DNA from: Alphaproteobacteria bacterium LSUCC0396
GTDB lineage: Bacteria > Pseudomonadota > Alphaproteobacteria > Puniceispirillales > Puniceispirillaceae
DNA length: 64,000 bases
Direction: 5' to 3'
Assembly: GCA_041228345.1 (NCBI GenBank)
Contig: CP166131.1
Location: forward strand, 248,001 to 312,000
Shown: in pieces, positions 25,673 to 34,478 of the stretch
Layout of the letters: each line of letters begins with the position of its first letter
How positions within the stretch are numbered: position 1 is the stretch's first letter
The notes under the pieces: generated by a model
What the model was told of the DNA's origin: nothing
Seen by the model: only the letters and a program-made list of their open reading frames with translations
Database searches by the model: none
Program-made: the position numbers and the translations under genes

Positions 25673-26076
25673 AGCTGTTGAAATGCCACAAGGGCGTCGG
25701 CCCAAAAGTCATTGGCGAAGCCCTTGTCGCGGATGATAATTTTTCTGCACGGTATGATCTTGACCGGATAAAGGGCATTTTCTCACGGCCACAGCATAAG
25801 CTTGCCGGTCAGTCGTACGATCAAAAGATACTGGTATTTAACACGGCAAAGGGCGGCGTCGCCACCGCATGGATGCTGCACGAAATGACCGCGAGGGGCA
25901 TCACCCCAAAAGCGATTTTGTTCAATGAGGCAAATACCATTCTGGTGCAGGGGGCAGCCCTCGCCAATATGACCATGTGCGACCGGTTCGAAGATGGCGA
26001 TGTGACCCGCCTCATTAAAACCGGTCAGACCGTCGAGATTAACCCTGCAGCTGGCGAGGTCAGGATTCTCGATTAG
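25669..26076 (+). CDS. Aconitase X, swivel-domain small subunit (DUF126)
   Basis: 135 aa swivelling beta-barrel domain that completes the active site of AcnX. The segment VFNTAKGGVATAWMLHEM stands where other members carry a Ser-containing GS loop. The ATG overlaps the large-subunit stop, so the chains are made in equal amounts. Longer upstream frames lie inside the large-subunit gene and are not used. Confidence 0.88.
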   Translation: MKLLKCHKGVGPKVIGEALVADDNFSARYDLDRIKGIFSRPQHKLAGQSYDQKILVFNTAKGGVATAWMLHEMTARGITPKAILFNEANTILVQGAALANMTMCDRFEDGDVTRLIKTGQTVEINPAAGEVRILD

Positions 26077-26111
26077 CCTGAAATTTCGGTTTTGAGGCCT
26101 TGGGATAGGCC

Positions 26112-26130
26112 GCTGGCAGGTTATGCCAGA
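26112..26130. terminator. Hairpin between convergent genes
   Basis: A perfect 6-bp stem CTGGCA/TGCCAG with loop GGTTA (26113-26129), in the gap between the convergent aconitase-X and small hypothetical genes. There is no clear T tract on either strand, so terminator activity is uncertain. Confidence 0.3.
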
Positions 26131-26142
26131 AACAATTTGGGG

Positions 26143-26409
26143 CTAAAGCGGACCGAAGGCAAATTCCGCCGACCCAACCGGCTTATCCTGTTTTGGTGAT
26201 ACCTCATCCCATTCGGCATGACGGAAATCTCGATGATATTGCTCGTTCAGATCGGTGGCGATTTTCATCACTTCAGGCGACACTTGTGCCGCGACCTGAC
26301 TGAGCATTACCTGTAATGCCTCGTCCCGGCTGAGCCCGGTATCAACCAGTACGCGGATGCTTGCCTCAATCACATCAACAATTAAGTCCGAATCCAATTT
26401 TGGTGCCAT
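26143..26409 (-). CDS. Small hypothetical protein
   Basis: 88 aa, not recognised. Predominantly helical and acidic; the first half (DLIVDVIEASIRVLVDTGLSRDEALQVMLSQVAAQVSPE) looks like a small helical bundle. A GGGAGG ribosome binding site seven to ten bases before the ATG supports translation. No membrane segment or signal peptide. It is downstream of the acyltransferase gene on the same strand. Confidence 0.6.
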   Translation of the reverse strand: MAPKLDSDLIVDVIEASIRVLVDTGLSRDEALQVMLSQVAAQVSPEVMKIATDLNEQYHRDFRHAEWDEVSPKQDKPVGSAEFAFGPL

Positions 26410-26486
26410 AACGCCTACCTCCCATGGTTTGCTGACGCCACCGATAGACGCAAATTTTATGCCAAATCACCGCTAAAATACCGTGA

Positions 26487-26696
26487 TTAATTGGCCGCCA
26501 TTAATTGGTCGCCGATATAACGTGCACGCTTTTTGGGCTTTAGCTGATGCACATCAACCAGCACAAGGCCATCAACACAATGGTTAAATGCTGGATCAAT
26601 ATTAAAGCCGCAAAACCGAACACCACCACGGTTACAAACATCGGCATACTGCTTGAATAAGGTTGGAATTTTAAGCCCCATGAAGCCAAGCTGTTT
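26487..26696 (-). pseudogene. Out-of-frame C-terminal tail of the acyltransferase
   Basis: In the next frame the minus strand encodes LGFMGLKIPTLFKQYADVC followed by GGVRFCGF, CVDGLVLVD and LKPKKRARYIG. This is the conserved C-terminus of the OlsB/hemolysin-like (COG3176) acyltransferases, so it belongs to the gene immediately upstream. One extra base in the AAA at 26694-26696 explains the break; removing it joins the frames as ...AAAQQLGFMG. It could be a true mutation or a sequence error. Confidence 0.8.
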
Positions 26697-28233
26697 GCGC
26701 AGCCGCCTGATCCATTTCAATGTCAAACCCCGGCATCTCCACCCGCAAAGCGCCAGCAGCAGCCGGATTAATGACATAAGGGATCGTCGGCCTTGCATAA
26801 TGATCAGGATCAGGGAAATGCGTCTGATAGAAATAGACCAGCATATCACGCGCCGATTTTGGCAGGCTGTTCGACAAGGTCACCGGCCCAAACAAATATC
26901 TGACGTCCGGATGCGATGCAAGATAGGCACCGATGCCCTGCCACAAATAATCAAGACTACGCCGCCCCCAATATTGCGGCTGGACAAAGCTGCGCCCAAG
27001 TTCAAGCCCCTGCTCAAAAATTGGCTGTATTGACGGCTCATAAGCAAATAACGTGTTGGAATAAAGCCGGTTCTTTTCATGATCCGGCCAGTGCCATATC
27101 TCCCCAAGGCGATAGGCACCGACAATTTCCGCCTCGACATCATCCCATAAAACAAGATGACGGTAATAATGATCAAACCGGTCAATATCCTTACCACGAC
27201 CAGTCCCCTCGCCGACTGACCGGAAACTAAGCTCGCGCAGCCGGCCGATCTCGTCCATGACAGCGCTGTTATCCGCATAATCGAGTAGCAAAATATGCTT
27301 GTTATCTGCGGTAATTCCCAGCTTTTCTGCAGACAGCAACGCATCAATTATCGCGCCGCGCGGAACCCGGTCAATAAGGCGCTCTGTCGTCTTCAGCAAG
27401 GGCGATTTACCGCGCCCAATCCGGCGCAGATGCCGATTTACCAACTGTGCCTTATCGCGCCGGCCCAGCGGCAGGGATTCGATATCCGCACTCGCAACAG
27501 GCTGGCCAATGGTTAGTTTGATATTGCCTCTAAACCCGGTCATTTCACGCGGCAGCATCAACATCGACAGGGTCGCGCTGAGCCGGCCCACAAAATAAAA
27601 CAGCAAGGAATTACGCGCATTGATATGAATTGGCAAAACCGGTGCCGAAGTTTTGGTCGCCATCCGGATAAAGCCCGACATCCATCTGCCGTCGCGCACC
27701 CCCTTCGAGCCAGCGCGCGACACCTCGCCAGCGGGGAAAATAATCACCGCACGATTATCATTGAGCGCCTCAATAATCCGGTCAATATCGGCTCTTTTTG
27801 TCTCGCCGCCAAACGCATCTACTGGTAAAAATACGTTTCTTAAGGAATTGATATTGAATAGTAATTCATTAACAACAACAGACACATCCTGCCGCCGCCT
27901 GCCGACCAGCCGCAGCAAGGCCAGCCCGTCCAGACCCCCAAGTGGATGATTGGCAACAATTAGCACGCGCCCCGTCGCCGGAATATTTTTGATGGCATCA
28001 GGATCAACCGAATAATCAATTTGTAATTCGGCGAAAACCTGATCAATAAAATCAAACCCGCTCAGCGCAGCATGATCCGCTAAAAACCGGTTAATGCGGT
28101 CTTCATTGACCAAGGTTCGAAGGCTCCAGACAAGCGCCCCAAGAAGCCATGACGGGTACGTGCCAAGGGCCGGCATCCGCGCCGCAAGGACCGCGCCAAC
28201 ATCGATTAGTTTTGTGCTTGGCATATCTAACAT
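26671..28233 (-). CDS. Lysophospholipid-type acyltransferase fused to OlsB/GNAT-like domain (frameshifted near the end)
   Basis: Two-domain lipid acyltransferase. The N-terminal PlsC-like domain has the NHPLGGLDG block (HX4D, about residue 95) and FPAGEVSR. The C-terminal half is an OlsB/GNAT-like acyl-ACP N-acyltransferase with RSFVQPQYWGRRSLDYLWQG and YLFGPVTLSNSLP. The same architecture occurs in OlsF-type enzymes that make ornithine lipids, a phosphate-free membrane lipid; ornithine as the acceptor is inferred. The frame ends early at 26671 because of an apparent one-base insertion; the missing ~68 residues follow in another frame down to 26487. Start ATG 28233, or GTG 28236. Confidence 0.85.
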   Translation of the reverse strand: MLDMPSTKLIDVGAVLAARMPALGTYPSWLLGALVWSLRTLVNEDRINRFLADHAALSGFDFIDQVFAELQIDYSVDPDAIKNIPATGRVLIVANHPLGGLDGLALLRLVGRRRQDVSVVVNELLFNINSLRNVFLPVDAFGGETKRADIDRIIEALNDNRAVIIFPAGEVSRAGSKGVRDGRWMSGFIRMATKTSAPVLPIHINARNSLLFYFVGRLSATLSMLMLPREMTGFRGNIKLTIGQPVASADIESLPLGRRDKAQLVNRHLRRIGRGKSPLLKTTERLIDRVPRGAIIDALLSAEKLGITADNKHILLLDYADNSAVMDEIGRLRELSFRSVGEGTGRGKDIDRFDHYYRHLVLWDDVEAEIVGAYRLGEIWHWPDHEKNRLYSNTLFAYEPSIQPIFEQGLELGRSFVQPQYWGRRSLDYLWQGIGAYLASHPDVRYLFGPVTLSNSLPKSARDMLVYFYQTHFPDPDHYARPTIPYVINPAAAGALRVEMPGFDIEMDQAAAQTAWLHGA

Positions 28234-28346
28234 CACGGTTTCACAATGCCGCTATTAAAAGGGGTGATTGTTACGATTTTATGACAATCAAACTTCGTAC
28301 CAACCATGTTGCCAAACATTGTGCCAAAATGACCACAAATTAATTT

Positions 28347-29012
28347 TTAGCCCGATGTTGGGAAAGTTACTGACGCTGCGCCATCTTTCCATTGTGGATA
28401 TTTTTCCATGATTTTCTGAAACCGTGCCGAATTTAAAAATGCCGAAAGCCATGCAGATAGATGCGGCCATGGCTGGGCATCGAACCAAGCGGGATTGGCA
28501 ATCCGAAATTGGCGAACAAACGGCAGGCAGGCAAAATCCAGAATACCCAGATTTGCCCCAGACAGCGCCCTTGTCTGCTGCAACGCCGTATCTAATTCAT
28601 GCAGGAATTTGGCACCATTAGCCTGATGAATTGTTGCATCGGCACCAGCATAGCGGCTGGCATATTTATAGCGATCGAGATCATGTTTAAACGGACCATC
28701 CAGCCGGTCGAGAAACGCGGTAACCCGCTGCGGATCTTGCCGCCAGATCGCCAGCCAATCGTCGGGATCATTGCGGCCAAGCGCCCAAAACATGACATCA
28801 CGGCTTTCGTCGATGACTGTGCCATCCTCAAGCACCAATACCGGCACCGTGCCTTTGGGAGATGCCAGCAGAAACGCGTCTGGCTTGTCACGAAGCAGAA
28901 TCTCACGGAGCTGAACTACCTGTCCGCTTGCCGCAATCGCCAGCCGCGCCCGCATCGCATAGGGGCAACGCCGAAAACTCCAAAAAATGGGCGGCTGACC
29001 CGTATCTGGCAT
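28347..29012 (-). CDS. Glutathione S-transferase family protein
   Basis: 221 aa. The N-terminal thioredoxin-like domain has Cys16 in FRRCPYAMRARLAI and the cis-Pro/ES motif region GTVPVLVLEDGTVIDESRDVM; an all-helical C-terminal domain follows. A Cys-type active site of this form suggests an omega/beta-like GST with deglutathionylating rather than conjugating chemistry. Its stop is followed by the next region without overlap, and the gene lies 4 nt after the HugZ-like gene, so they form an operon. Confidence 0.85.
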   Translation of the reverse strand: MPDTGQPPIFWSFRRCPYAMRARLAIAASGQVVQLREILLRDKPDAFLLASPKGTVPVLVLEDGTVIDESRDVMFWALGRNDPDDWLAIWRQDPQRVTAFLDRLDGPFKHDLDRYKYASRYAGADATIHQANGAKFLHELDTALQQTRALSGANLGILDFACLPFVRQFRIANPAWFDAQPWPHLSAWLSAFLNSARFQKIMEKYPQWKDGAASVTFPTSG

Positions 29013-29016
29013 GGCC

Positions 29017-29535
29017 CTAGGCCTTGCTTATATGTGCGGCAATGTCAAAGCCAGCGCCGGTCACGGTAAATGCCTTGGCAAAGCCGAGAACCAAAACACC
29101 ATCACGCGGCGTTAGCTGAAACATATGAAAATCGCCAAAATTACGGATCAGATCCATGGTCGGGCCATGTGCGCTGGCAAAATCATCGCAAAGCCCGTCA
29201 AACTTTGCATCATCACGCATGATTTCAATAGCATCGACGGTAAATTTCATCCGGTTACGCGCCCAGATATTCTGGCTTTTCGCCTCGTCAGCGCACAGCA
29301 TACAAGTGGCCCTGCCCGCGGCCATCAAATCACGAACATGCTGCGATAGGTGGCTGGTAAAAATATATAATCCATCATCGCGCCGGATAAACGGCGACAC
29401 ACCCATTTCAGGGCTATCCTGCTGGCTGTTGACGGCAAGCTGGAGGGTGCGAAGCTGCAACAGCGTATCTCGCGCCGCTTCAATCTTTTCCCGCTGCATT
29501 CCCGACGATTCTTCAAATGCGGTATTTTCTTGCAT
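29017..29535 (-). CDS. HugZ-like pyridoxamine 5'-phosphate oxidase-fold protein
   Basis: 172 aa split-barrel flavin- or haem-binding fold. The first strand region (LQLAVNSQQDSPEMGVSPFIRRDDGLYIFTSHLSQHVRDL) matches HugZ-like proteins, some of which bind or degrade haem. Residues GVLVLGFAKAFTVTGAGFD match the C-terminal part of the domain. The longer C-terminal haem-binding domain of true HugZ is absent. Co-transcribed with the GST gene. Confidence 0.75.
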   Translation of the reverse strand: MQENTAFEESSGMQREKIEAARDTLLQLRTLQLAVNSQQDSPEMGVSPFIRRDDGLYIFTSHLSQHVRDLMAAGRATCMLCADEAKSQNIWARNRMKFTVDAIEIMRDDAKFDGLCDDFASAHGPTMDLIRNFGDFHMFQLTPRDGVLVLGFAKAFTVTGAGFDIAAHISKA

Positions 29536-29631
29536 AAGCGCTATCCCAAACCATCAAAAAAATAAACTATACAAAACAGTCATTGTCGAAACAGGCTGCA
29601 TCGAGAAAAACCCTCGGTTTTCCCGGAATGC

Positions 29632-29658
29632 GCCGCAATGACCCGGCCGCAATGACCC
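29632..29658. repeat. 14-bp period direct repeat, 2 copies
   Basis: GCCGCAATGACCC occurs at 29632-29644 and 29646-29658 in the 271-nt gap between the divergent HugZ-like and FrnE-like genes. AGCATGAT is also duplicated just downstream (period 17). Confidence 0.85.
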
Positions 29659-29806
29659 CAATGCCCTTATTCAGCATGATGTCTATTTAGCATGATTTCA
29701 GCACCTGACAAAGGCGCCGCCGTTTCCCTCACGCCAATCTCTTTACTTGCCAAGCCTACCGCAAATAGGTTTCGATAGGGTAACATTGCGGTAAAGGATA
29801 GCGAAA

Positions 29807-30436
29807 ATGACCCAATTTGTTGATGTTGAAATTTATGCAGATATCATTTGCCCATGGTGTTACATCGGTAAAAAGCGCCTTGATGCCGCCTTTAAAGCCC
29901 GCCCACAGGTCACACCGCGCTATATCTGGCGTTGTTTTCTGCTGAACCCCTCGATGCCCGAAGACGGCATGGATCGCGGCGCTTATCTGCTTGGAAAATT
30001 TGGCAATGCCGCACCGGCGGTTTATGGCAGAATCGCCGGCGCGGGCCTTGAAAGCGGTATCAATTTTAATTTTGACGCAATCAAGCGCACCCCCGACAGC
30101 CGCAAAACACACCGCTATATTCTTGCCGCGGCAGCAGCGGGGCATGATCTAAGCGACGCGTTCTTCCAAGCCTATTTTCTGGATGGCCGCGATATCGGCG
30201 ATGATCAGGAACTGGCCAGAATTGCTGGCGAACACGGCGTTGAGATTGATCCTGAACGCCTTGCCGATCCAGCATTTGACCGGCAGATCACCAATGATAT
30301 CGAGATGGCGCGTCAATTGCGGGTTGATGGCGTTCCTTTTATGGTGTTTGCGGGCCAATATGCAATCGCTGGCGCGCATATGCCCGAACATCTGATCCCG
30401 GCCATTGATGGCTGTCTGGTAAAACCGGCAAACTAG
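29807..30436 (+). CDS. DsbA/FrnE-like oxidoreductase
   Basis: Cytoplasmic DsbA-family protein, 209 aa, with no signal peptide. The redox site Cys15-Pro-Trp-Cys18 in ADIICPWCYIGKKRL is the FrnE/2-hydroxychromene-carboxylate-isomerase form, and the cis-Pro is in GVPFMVFAGQYAIAGAH. FrnE-like proteins act in disulfide or polyketide chemistry; the role here is unknown. An AAGGA ribosome binding site precedes the ATG. It is convergent with mfd. Confidence 0.87.
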   Translation: MTQFVDVEIYADIICPWCYIGKKRLDAAFKARPQVTPRYIWRCFLLNPSMPEDGMDRGAYLLGKFGNAAPAVYGRIAGAGLESGINFNFDAIKRTPDSRKTHRYILAAAAAGHDLSDAFFQAYFLDGRDIGDDQELARIAGEHGVEIDPERLADPAFDRQITNDIEMARQLRVDGVPFMVFAGQYAIAGAHMPEHLIPAIDGCLVKPAN

Positions 30437-30483
30437 GACAAAACAGCCACCAAATTTGCCGATCAAATCCATCTTTCTAAATC

Positions 30484-30509
30484 AGCGTCATCTATAAGCG
30501 TCGTCTATA
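30484..30509. repeat. 13-bp tandem repeat, 2 copies
   Basis: AGCGTCATCTATA (30484-30496) is followed directly by AGCGTCGTCTATA (30497-30509). The second copy includes the mfd stop codon (complement of 30505-30507). Confidence 0.9.
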
Positions 30510-33500
30510 ATAGGGCGACCAGTTCTTGCAGGACCTGTTTGCACGCATCAGGCTGCATTTCGGGCTTTGGTAATGGCGTTGCCACCACCACACGATGATC
30601 AGCACGAAGCTGAACGCGTCCGCTCTGGCCAGCAATCCAGCCGATTAACGCATCAGGACGGGAAAAATGATTGTCGCGGAAAGACAGCGAAAGCCCTTTC
30701 GGGCCGGCGTCAATTTTTTCAACATTTGCCAGCCGGCATAATTGTTTCAATTCAATCACCGAAAACAGGTTTTTCACCGGATCGGGCAAGCCGCCAAACC
30801 GGTCAACAAGTTCGGCGATCAACACATCGGTTGCCTGCGGATCGGCTAGATCAGCAATCCGGCGATAAAGCGACAGCCGCACGGTTAGATCCGGCACATA
30901 AGCCTCTGGCAGGCGGATTTCTAGCCCAAGATTGATTTGCGGCGTCCAAGCAGGCTTGGCATCATCATCTGCCGCATCGCCGCGGCCGGACTTGGCAGCA
31001 TCAACCGCTTGGCGCAGCATTTCCTGATAAAGCTCGACGCCAACTTCGCGCACATGACCCGACTGCTCGTCCCCAAGCAAATTACCCGCACCGCGAATAT
31101 CCATATCGTAAGATGCGAGGGTGAACCCGGCACCAAGCGTATCCAGCGTTTGCATAACCTCAAGACGGCGGCGCGCTTGCGGGCTTAATAGACGCTTGGG
31201 ATCAGACGTCAAATAGGCGTAGGCACGCTGACGCCCCCGCCCAACGCGCCCGCGAAGCTGATAAAGCTGGGACAGGCCAAACATATCCGCGCGATGGATA
31301 ATCATGGTATTGGCTGATGGAATATCAATACCCGACTCGACGATGTTGGTTGAGAGCAGAATATCAGCCTCACCATCGGCAAAACGCGTCATCACCTGAT
31401 CCAGCTCATTTGCCGGCATCCGCCCATGCGCAGAAATAATCCTTGCCTCGGGTGCCAGCGTGGTAAGCCGGTCATAAACCCGCTGCATATCATCAATGCG
31501 CGGACACACCACAAAGACCTGTCCACCGCGAAACATTTCCCGCTGTACCGCTTCACGAAGCACAACGCCATCCCACGGCCCAACAAAGGTGCGAACCGCC
31601 AGACGATCCACCGGCGGCGTTGCAATCAACGACATCTCCCGTACCCCCGACAGCGCCATTTGCAAGGTCCGTGGGATCGGCGTTGCCGACAGCGTTAAAA
31701 CGTGAATGTCGCCACGAAGCTCTTTTAAACGTTCCTTTTGTCCGACACCAAAATGCTGTTCTTCGTCAATAATCAAAAGTCCGAGGTGATTAAACTCGAT
31801 TGATTTCGCCAATAATGCGTGCGTTCCAATGGCAATCTGAATCTCACCAGTGGCAATCCCCTCACGAATAGCCTTTGCATCTGCACTGGACGTCATTCGC
31901 GACAATACGCCGATCTTGACCGGAAATCCGGCAAACCGCTCGACAAACACCTTGCCATGCTGGCGCGCCAGCAACGTCGTCGGCGCCACCAATGCCACCT
32001 GATAACCCGCCATCGCCGCAATAAAGGCGGCGCGGAGCGCGACTTCTGTCTTGCCAAACCCGACATCACCGCAAATTAGCCGGTCACTTGCCTTGCCCGA
32101 GGCAAGATCGGTCACAACATCATTAATGGCGTTCAACTGGTCTTCGGTTTCGGTAAAGGCGAACCGCGCGCAAAACTCACCAAAACTGCCATCTTCGGCA
32201 ATTAACGGCTCGGCTCGTGCCTTATAACGCGTTGCGGCAATCTTGATCAGCTGTTCGGCCATAATCCGAACACGACCCTTGATCCGCGCAACCCGCGCCT
32301 GCCATGCGGCACCCCCAAGCCGGTCAAGCTGCGCCTCGCCGCCAGCACTGCCATAGCGCGATAGCAACTCGATGTTCTCAACAGGCAAATACAGCTTGTC
32401 ACCGCCAGCATAAACCAGATTCAAACAATCATGATCGCCGCCGGCGCTGTTGATAATGGTCAGCCCCTCATAGCGGCCAATACCATGTTCGGCATGGACC
32501 ACCAGATCGCCGGTTTCAAGCGCGCTAACCTCACGCAGGAAATCATCACCCTTGGCGCGTTTGGATTGCGGACGCGATAGCCGTTGGCCAAAAATATCCG
32601 GCTCGGACACGACGATTAAATGATCGGTTCGAAAACCGGTTTCCAGCGGCCATTGCATCACATAAAAGCCGCCCGGCGCCAGCTCGTCCATCGCGGTAAT
32701 CGGCTGCAGTGGGGGCGCGCCCAGATATGCAGCCAATAAATCCGCTAGGCGGCTTGCCGCACCTGGTGAACTGCACCCGACAATGATCGGGCGCTTGCGG
32801 GCATTGCGCTCGGCTGTTACCAGACCAGCCAGTTCGGGAACCGCGCTATTGCCCTCGACCTTTCCCAACCGGTTGGCGGCGCGCCCTCCTGCATCCTGCC
32901 CCTGCGGAGCGCTCGCCCGGTCTTTGGCTTGGCTTGGCCCATCAGCCTTGTCCGACAGTGGGGCAAAGGCAAATAGCCGGCACGCTTTTCCATTTGCAAA
33001 AACCTGTTCGGTTTCCGCCTCGGCAAGATACAGCTTGTCAACCGCCAATGGCCGGTATCGGCTGGCCGCATCATCATTGCCATGCGCCAGCCGCGCCGCG
33101 TGAAAATCATTAATCTGCGCATAGCGTGCGGCGATTGCGGCGTCACCTTCGTGATCCAGAACCACCGGCCAGCCAGCGCAATAATCGGTCAGGCTTGCCA
33201 TTTTGTCATGAAACAGCGGCAACCAATGCTCAATCCCGGGGTGGCTGCGACCGGCTGAAACTGACTCATACAGCGCGTCACGACTAGCGGTGGCGCCAAA
33301 CAACGCCAGATAGCCGGTGCGAAAGCGGGCAATCGTTGCCTCGTTCATCATAAATTCCGCAACCGGCCGCAGGATTAACCGGTCGATTGCACCCGTACTG
33401 CGCTGGGTTGCTGGATCAAAGCTGCGGATGGTTTCAACATCATCACCAAAGAAATCAAGCCGCGCAGGTGATAGCTGCCCCGGTGGAAACACATCAAGGA

Positions 33501-34020
33501 TACCGCCGCGAACGGCAAATTCTCCGGTTTCCCGCACCGTATCGGTTCGCAAATAGGCCTGCCCCGCCAGATAATCGGCCAGGGCCGCAGGCCCCAATGC
33601 CTGTCCTGTTTCACCATCTCGCGTCGCCTGACCGGCAGCAATCACCAAACTGCTATCGGTGAAATAAGATTTTGGTGGTACCCGCTGCAAGATCGCATTG
33701 ATCGTTGTTAGCAAGATCGTTGGCACGGTTTCTTGACCGGCGGCAAGCTGGGCAAGGGTTTCAATCCGGCGCCCAACCAGCCCACCTTGCGGCGACAGCC
33801 GGTCAAATGGCAAGCAGTCCCACGCCGGAAAATCAAGCAGGCGCAAATCTGGCGACAACCGCGCTAAACTATCGCCCATCAAATTCATGCGCACGTCATC
33901 ACGCGCCACATACACAAAGGATTTGCCGGCCTGTGCTACCTGCAACAAAGCCAACGACGCCACCCCATCAGGCGCGCCCCATATGTCACTTGATAAATTT
34001 ACTTTATTTATAAATTTCAT
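30505..34020 (-). CDS. mfd: Transcription-repair coupling factor
   Basis: 1171 aa superfamily-2 translocase that removes stalled RNA polymerase and recruits UvrA to the lesion. N-terminal UvrB-like region, a CarD-like RNA-polymerase interaction domain (GDLVVHAEHGIGRYEGL, about residue 505), and a RecG-like motor with Walker A GDVGFGKTEVA (about 650) and the DEEQHFG box, then the SAT/GRVGRGRQ helicase motifs and a C-terminal D7 domain. Full length. Unusual only in an Ala/Gln/Arg-rich insert around residue 365 (SQAKDRASAPQGQDAGGRAANR). sdhE lies 4 nt upstream on the same strand. Confidence 0.97.
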   Translation of the reverse strand: MKFINKVNLSSDIWGAPDGVASLALLQVAQAGKSFVYVARDDVRMNLMGDSLARLSPDLRLLDFPAWDCLPFDRLSPQGGLVGRRIETLAQLAAGQETVPTILLTTINAILQRVPPKSYFTDSSLVIAAGQATRDGETGQALGPAALADYLAGQAYLRTDTVRETGEFAVRGGILDVFPPGQLSPARLDFFGDDVETIRSFDPATQRSTGAIDRLILRPVAEFMMNEATIARFRTGYLALFGATASRDALYESVSAGRSHPGIEHWLPLFHDKMASLTDYCAGWPVVLDHEGDAAIAARYAQINDFHAARLAHGNDDAASRYRPLAVDKLYLAEAETEQVFANGKACRLFAFAPLSDKADGPSQAKDRASAPQGQDAGGRAANRLGKVEGNSAVPELAGLVTAERNARKRPIIVGCSSPGAASRLADLLAAYLGAPPLQPITAMDELAPGGFYVMQWPLETGFRTDHLIVVSEPDIFGQRLSRPQSKRAKGDDFLREVSALETGDLVVHAEHGIGRYEGLTIINSAGGDHDCLNLVYAGGDKLYLPVENIELLSRYGSAGGEAQLDRLGGAAWQARVARIKGRVRIMAEQLIKIAATRYKARAEPLIAEDGSFGEFCARFAFTETEDQLNAINDVVTDLASGKASDRLICGDVGFGKTEVALRAAFIAAMAGYQVALVAPTTLLARQHGKVFVERFAGFPVKIGVLSRMTSSADAKAIREGIATGEIQIAIGTHALLAKSIEFNHLGLLIIDEEQHFGVGQKERLKELRGDIHVLTLSATPIPRTLQMALSGVREMSLIATPPVDRLAVRTFVGPWDGVVLREAVQREMFRGGQVFVVCPRIDDMQRVYDRLTTLAPEARIISAHGRMPANELDQVMTRFADGEADILLSTNIVESGIDIPSANTMIIHRADMFGLSQLYQLRGRVGRGRQRAYAYLTSDPKRLLSPQARRRLEVMQTLDTLGAGFTLASYDMDIRGAGNLLGDEQSGHVREVGVELYQEMLRQAVDAAKSGRGDAADDDAKPAWTPQINLGLEIRLPEAYVPDLTVRLSLYRRIADLADPQATDVLIAELVDRFGGLPDPVKNLFSVIELKQLCRLANVEKIDAGPKGLSLSFRDNHFSRPDALIGWIAGQSGRVQLRADHRVVVATPLPKPEMQPDACKQVLQELVALL

Positions 34021-34024
34021 TTAA

Positions 34025-34312
34025 TTATTGTTCTTTTTTAAACTCTTTAATTAAATGAAAAACTGGCGTGTCAAATTCGTCTGGCAACGGTGCATTGCCC
34101 ATTACCCACGCATAGATTGCCGGATCACCCGCCGCCAGTAGATTTTCAAAATCGGTCAAATCAGCCTCACCTAGATGCGGCAAATGCATCTTGGCAAAAT
34201 GCCCAAGCAGCAGGTCAGTTTCCTTCATGCCTGTATAGCTCGCCTGATAGATTAGCCGCCGAATACGGCTTGAGAGATCAGGCTGGACTGGTGAATTGGG
34301 TGACGCTGACAT
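34025..34312 (-). CDS. sdhE: FAD assembly factor SdhE (succinate dehydrogenase flavinylation)
   Basis: 95 aa helical protein that promotes covalent FAD attachment to succinate dehydrogenase. It carries the conserved RRLIYQASYTGMKETDLLLGHF segment, which includes the RGxxE-like motif in the variant form TGMKE, then LTDFENLLAAGDPAIYAWVMG. The ATG at 34312 has an AAGGAA ribosome binding site; a TTG six codons upstream is less likely. mfd follows 4 nt later, a common arrangement in alphaproteobacteria. Confidence 0.9.
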   Translation of the reverse strand: MSASPNSPVQPDLSSRIRRLIYQASYTGMKETDLLLGHFAKMHLPHLGEADLTDFENLLAAGDPAIYAWVMGNAPLPDEFDTPVFHLIKEFKKEQ

Positions 34313-34478
34313 GGTAGAATTCCTTTTCAACCCGTTGCGCGTTTTGATCGGGGCAACAAATGGCTGGCATGAGATAACAGATATGAGCGATAATGCCTAG
34401 AGACAAGCGTGGCGGCGCGATGTCATTTAACTGATTGCCGGTTTTGATCATACGCCGTTTTAACAGGAGACCAGCGCA

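Noticed and set aside
26487-26849. Separate small gene in the frame that carries the GGVRFCGF tail
   Set aside because: Only the part after the AAA at 26694 resembles a protein family, and it is the continuation of the acyltransferase; the upstream part is a shadow.
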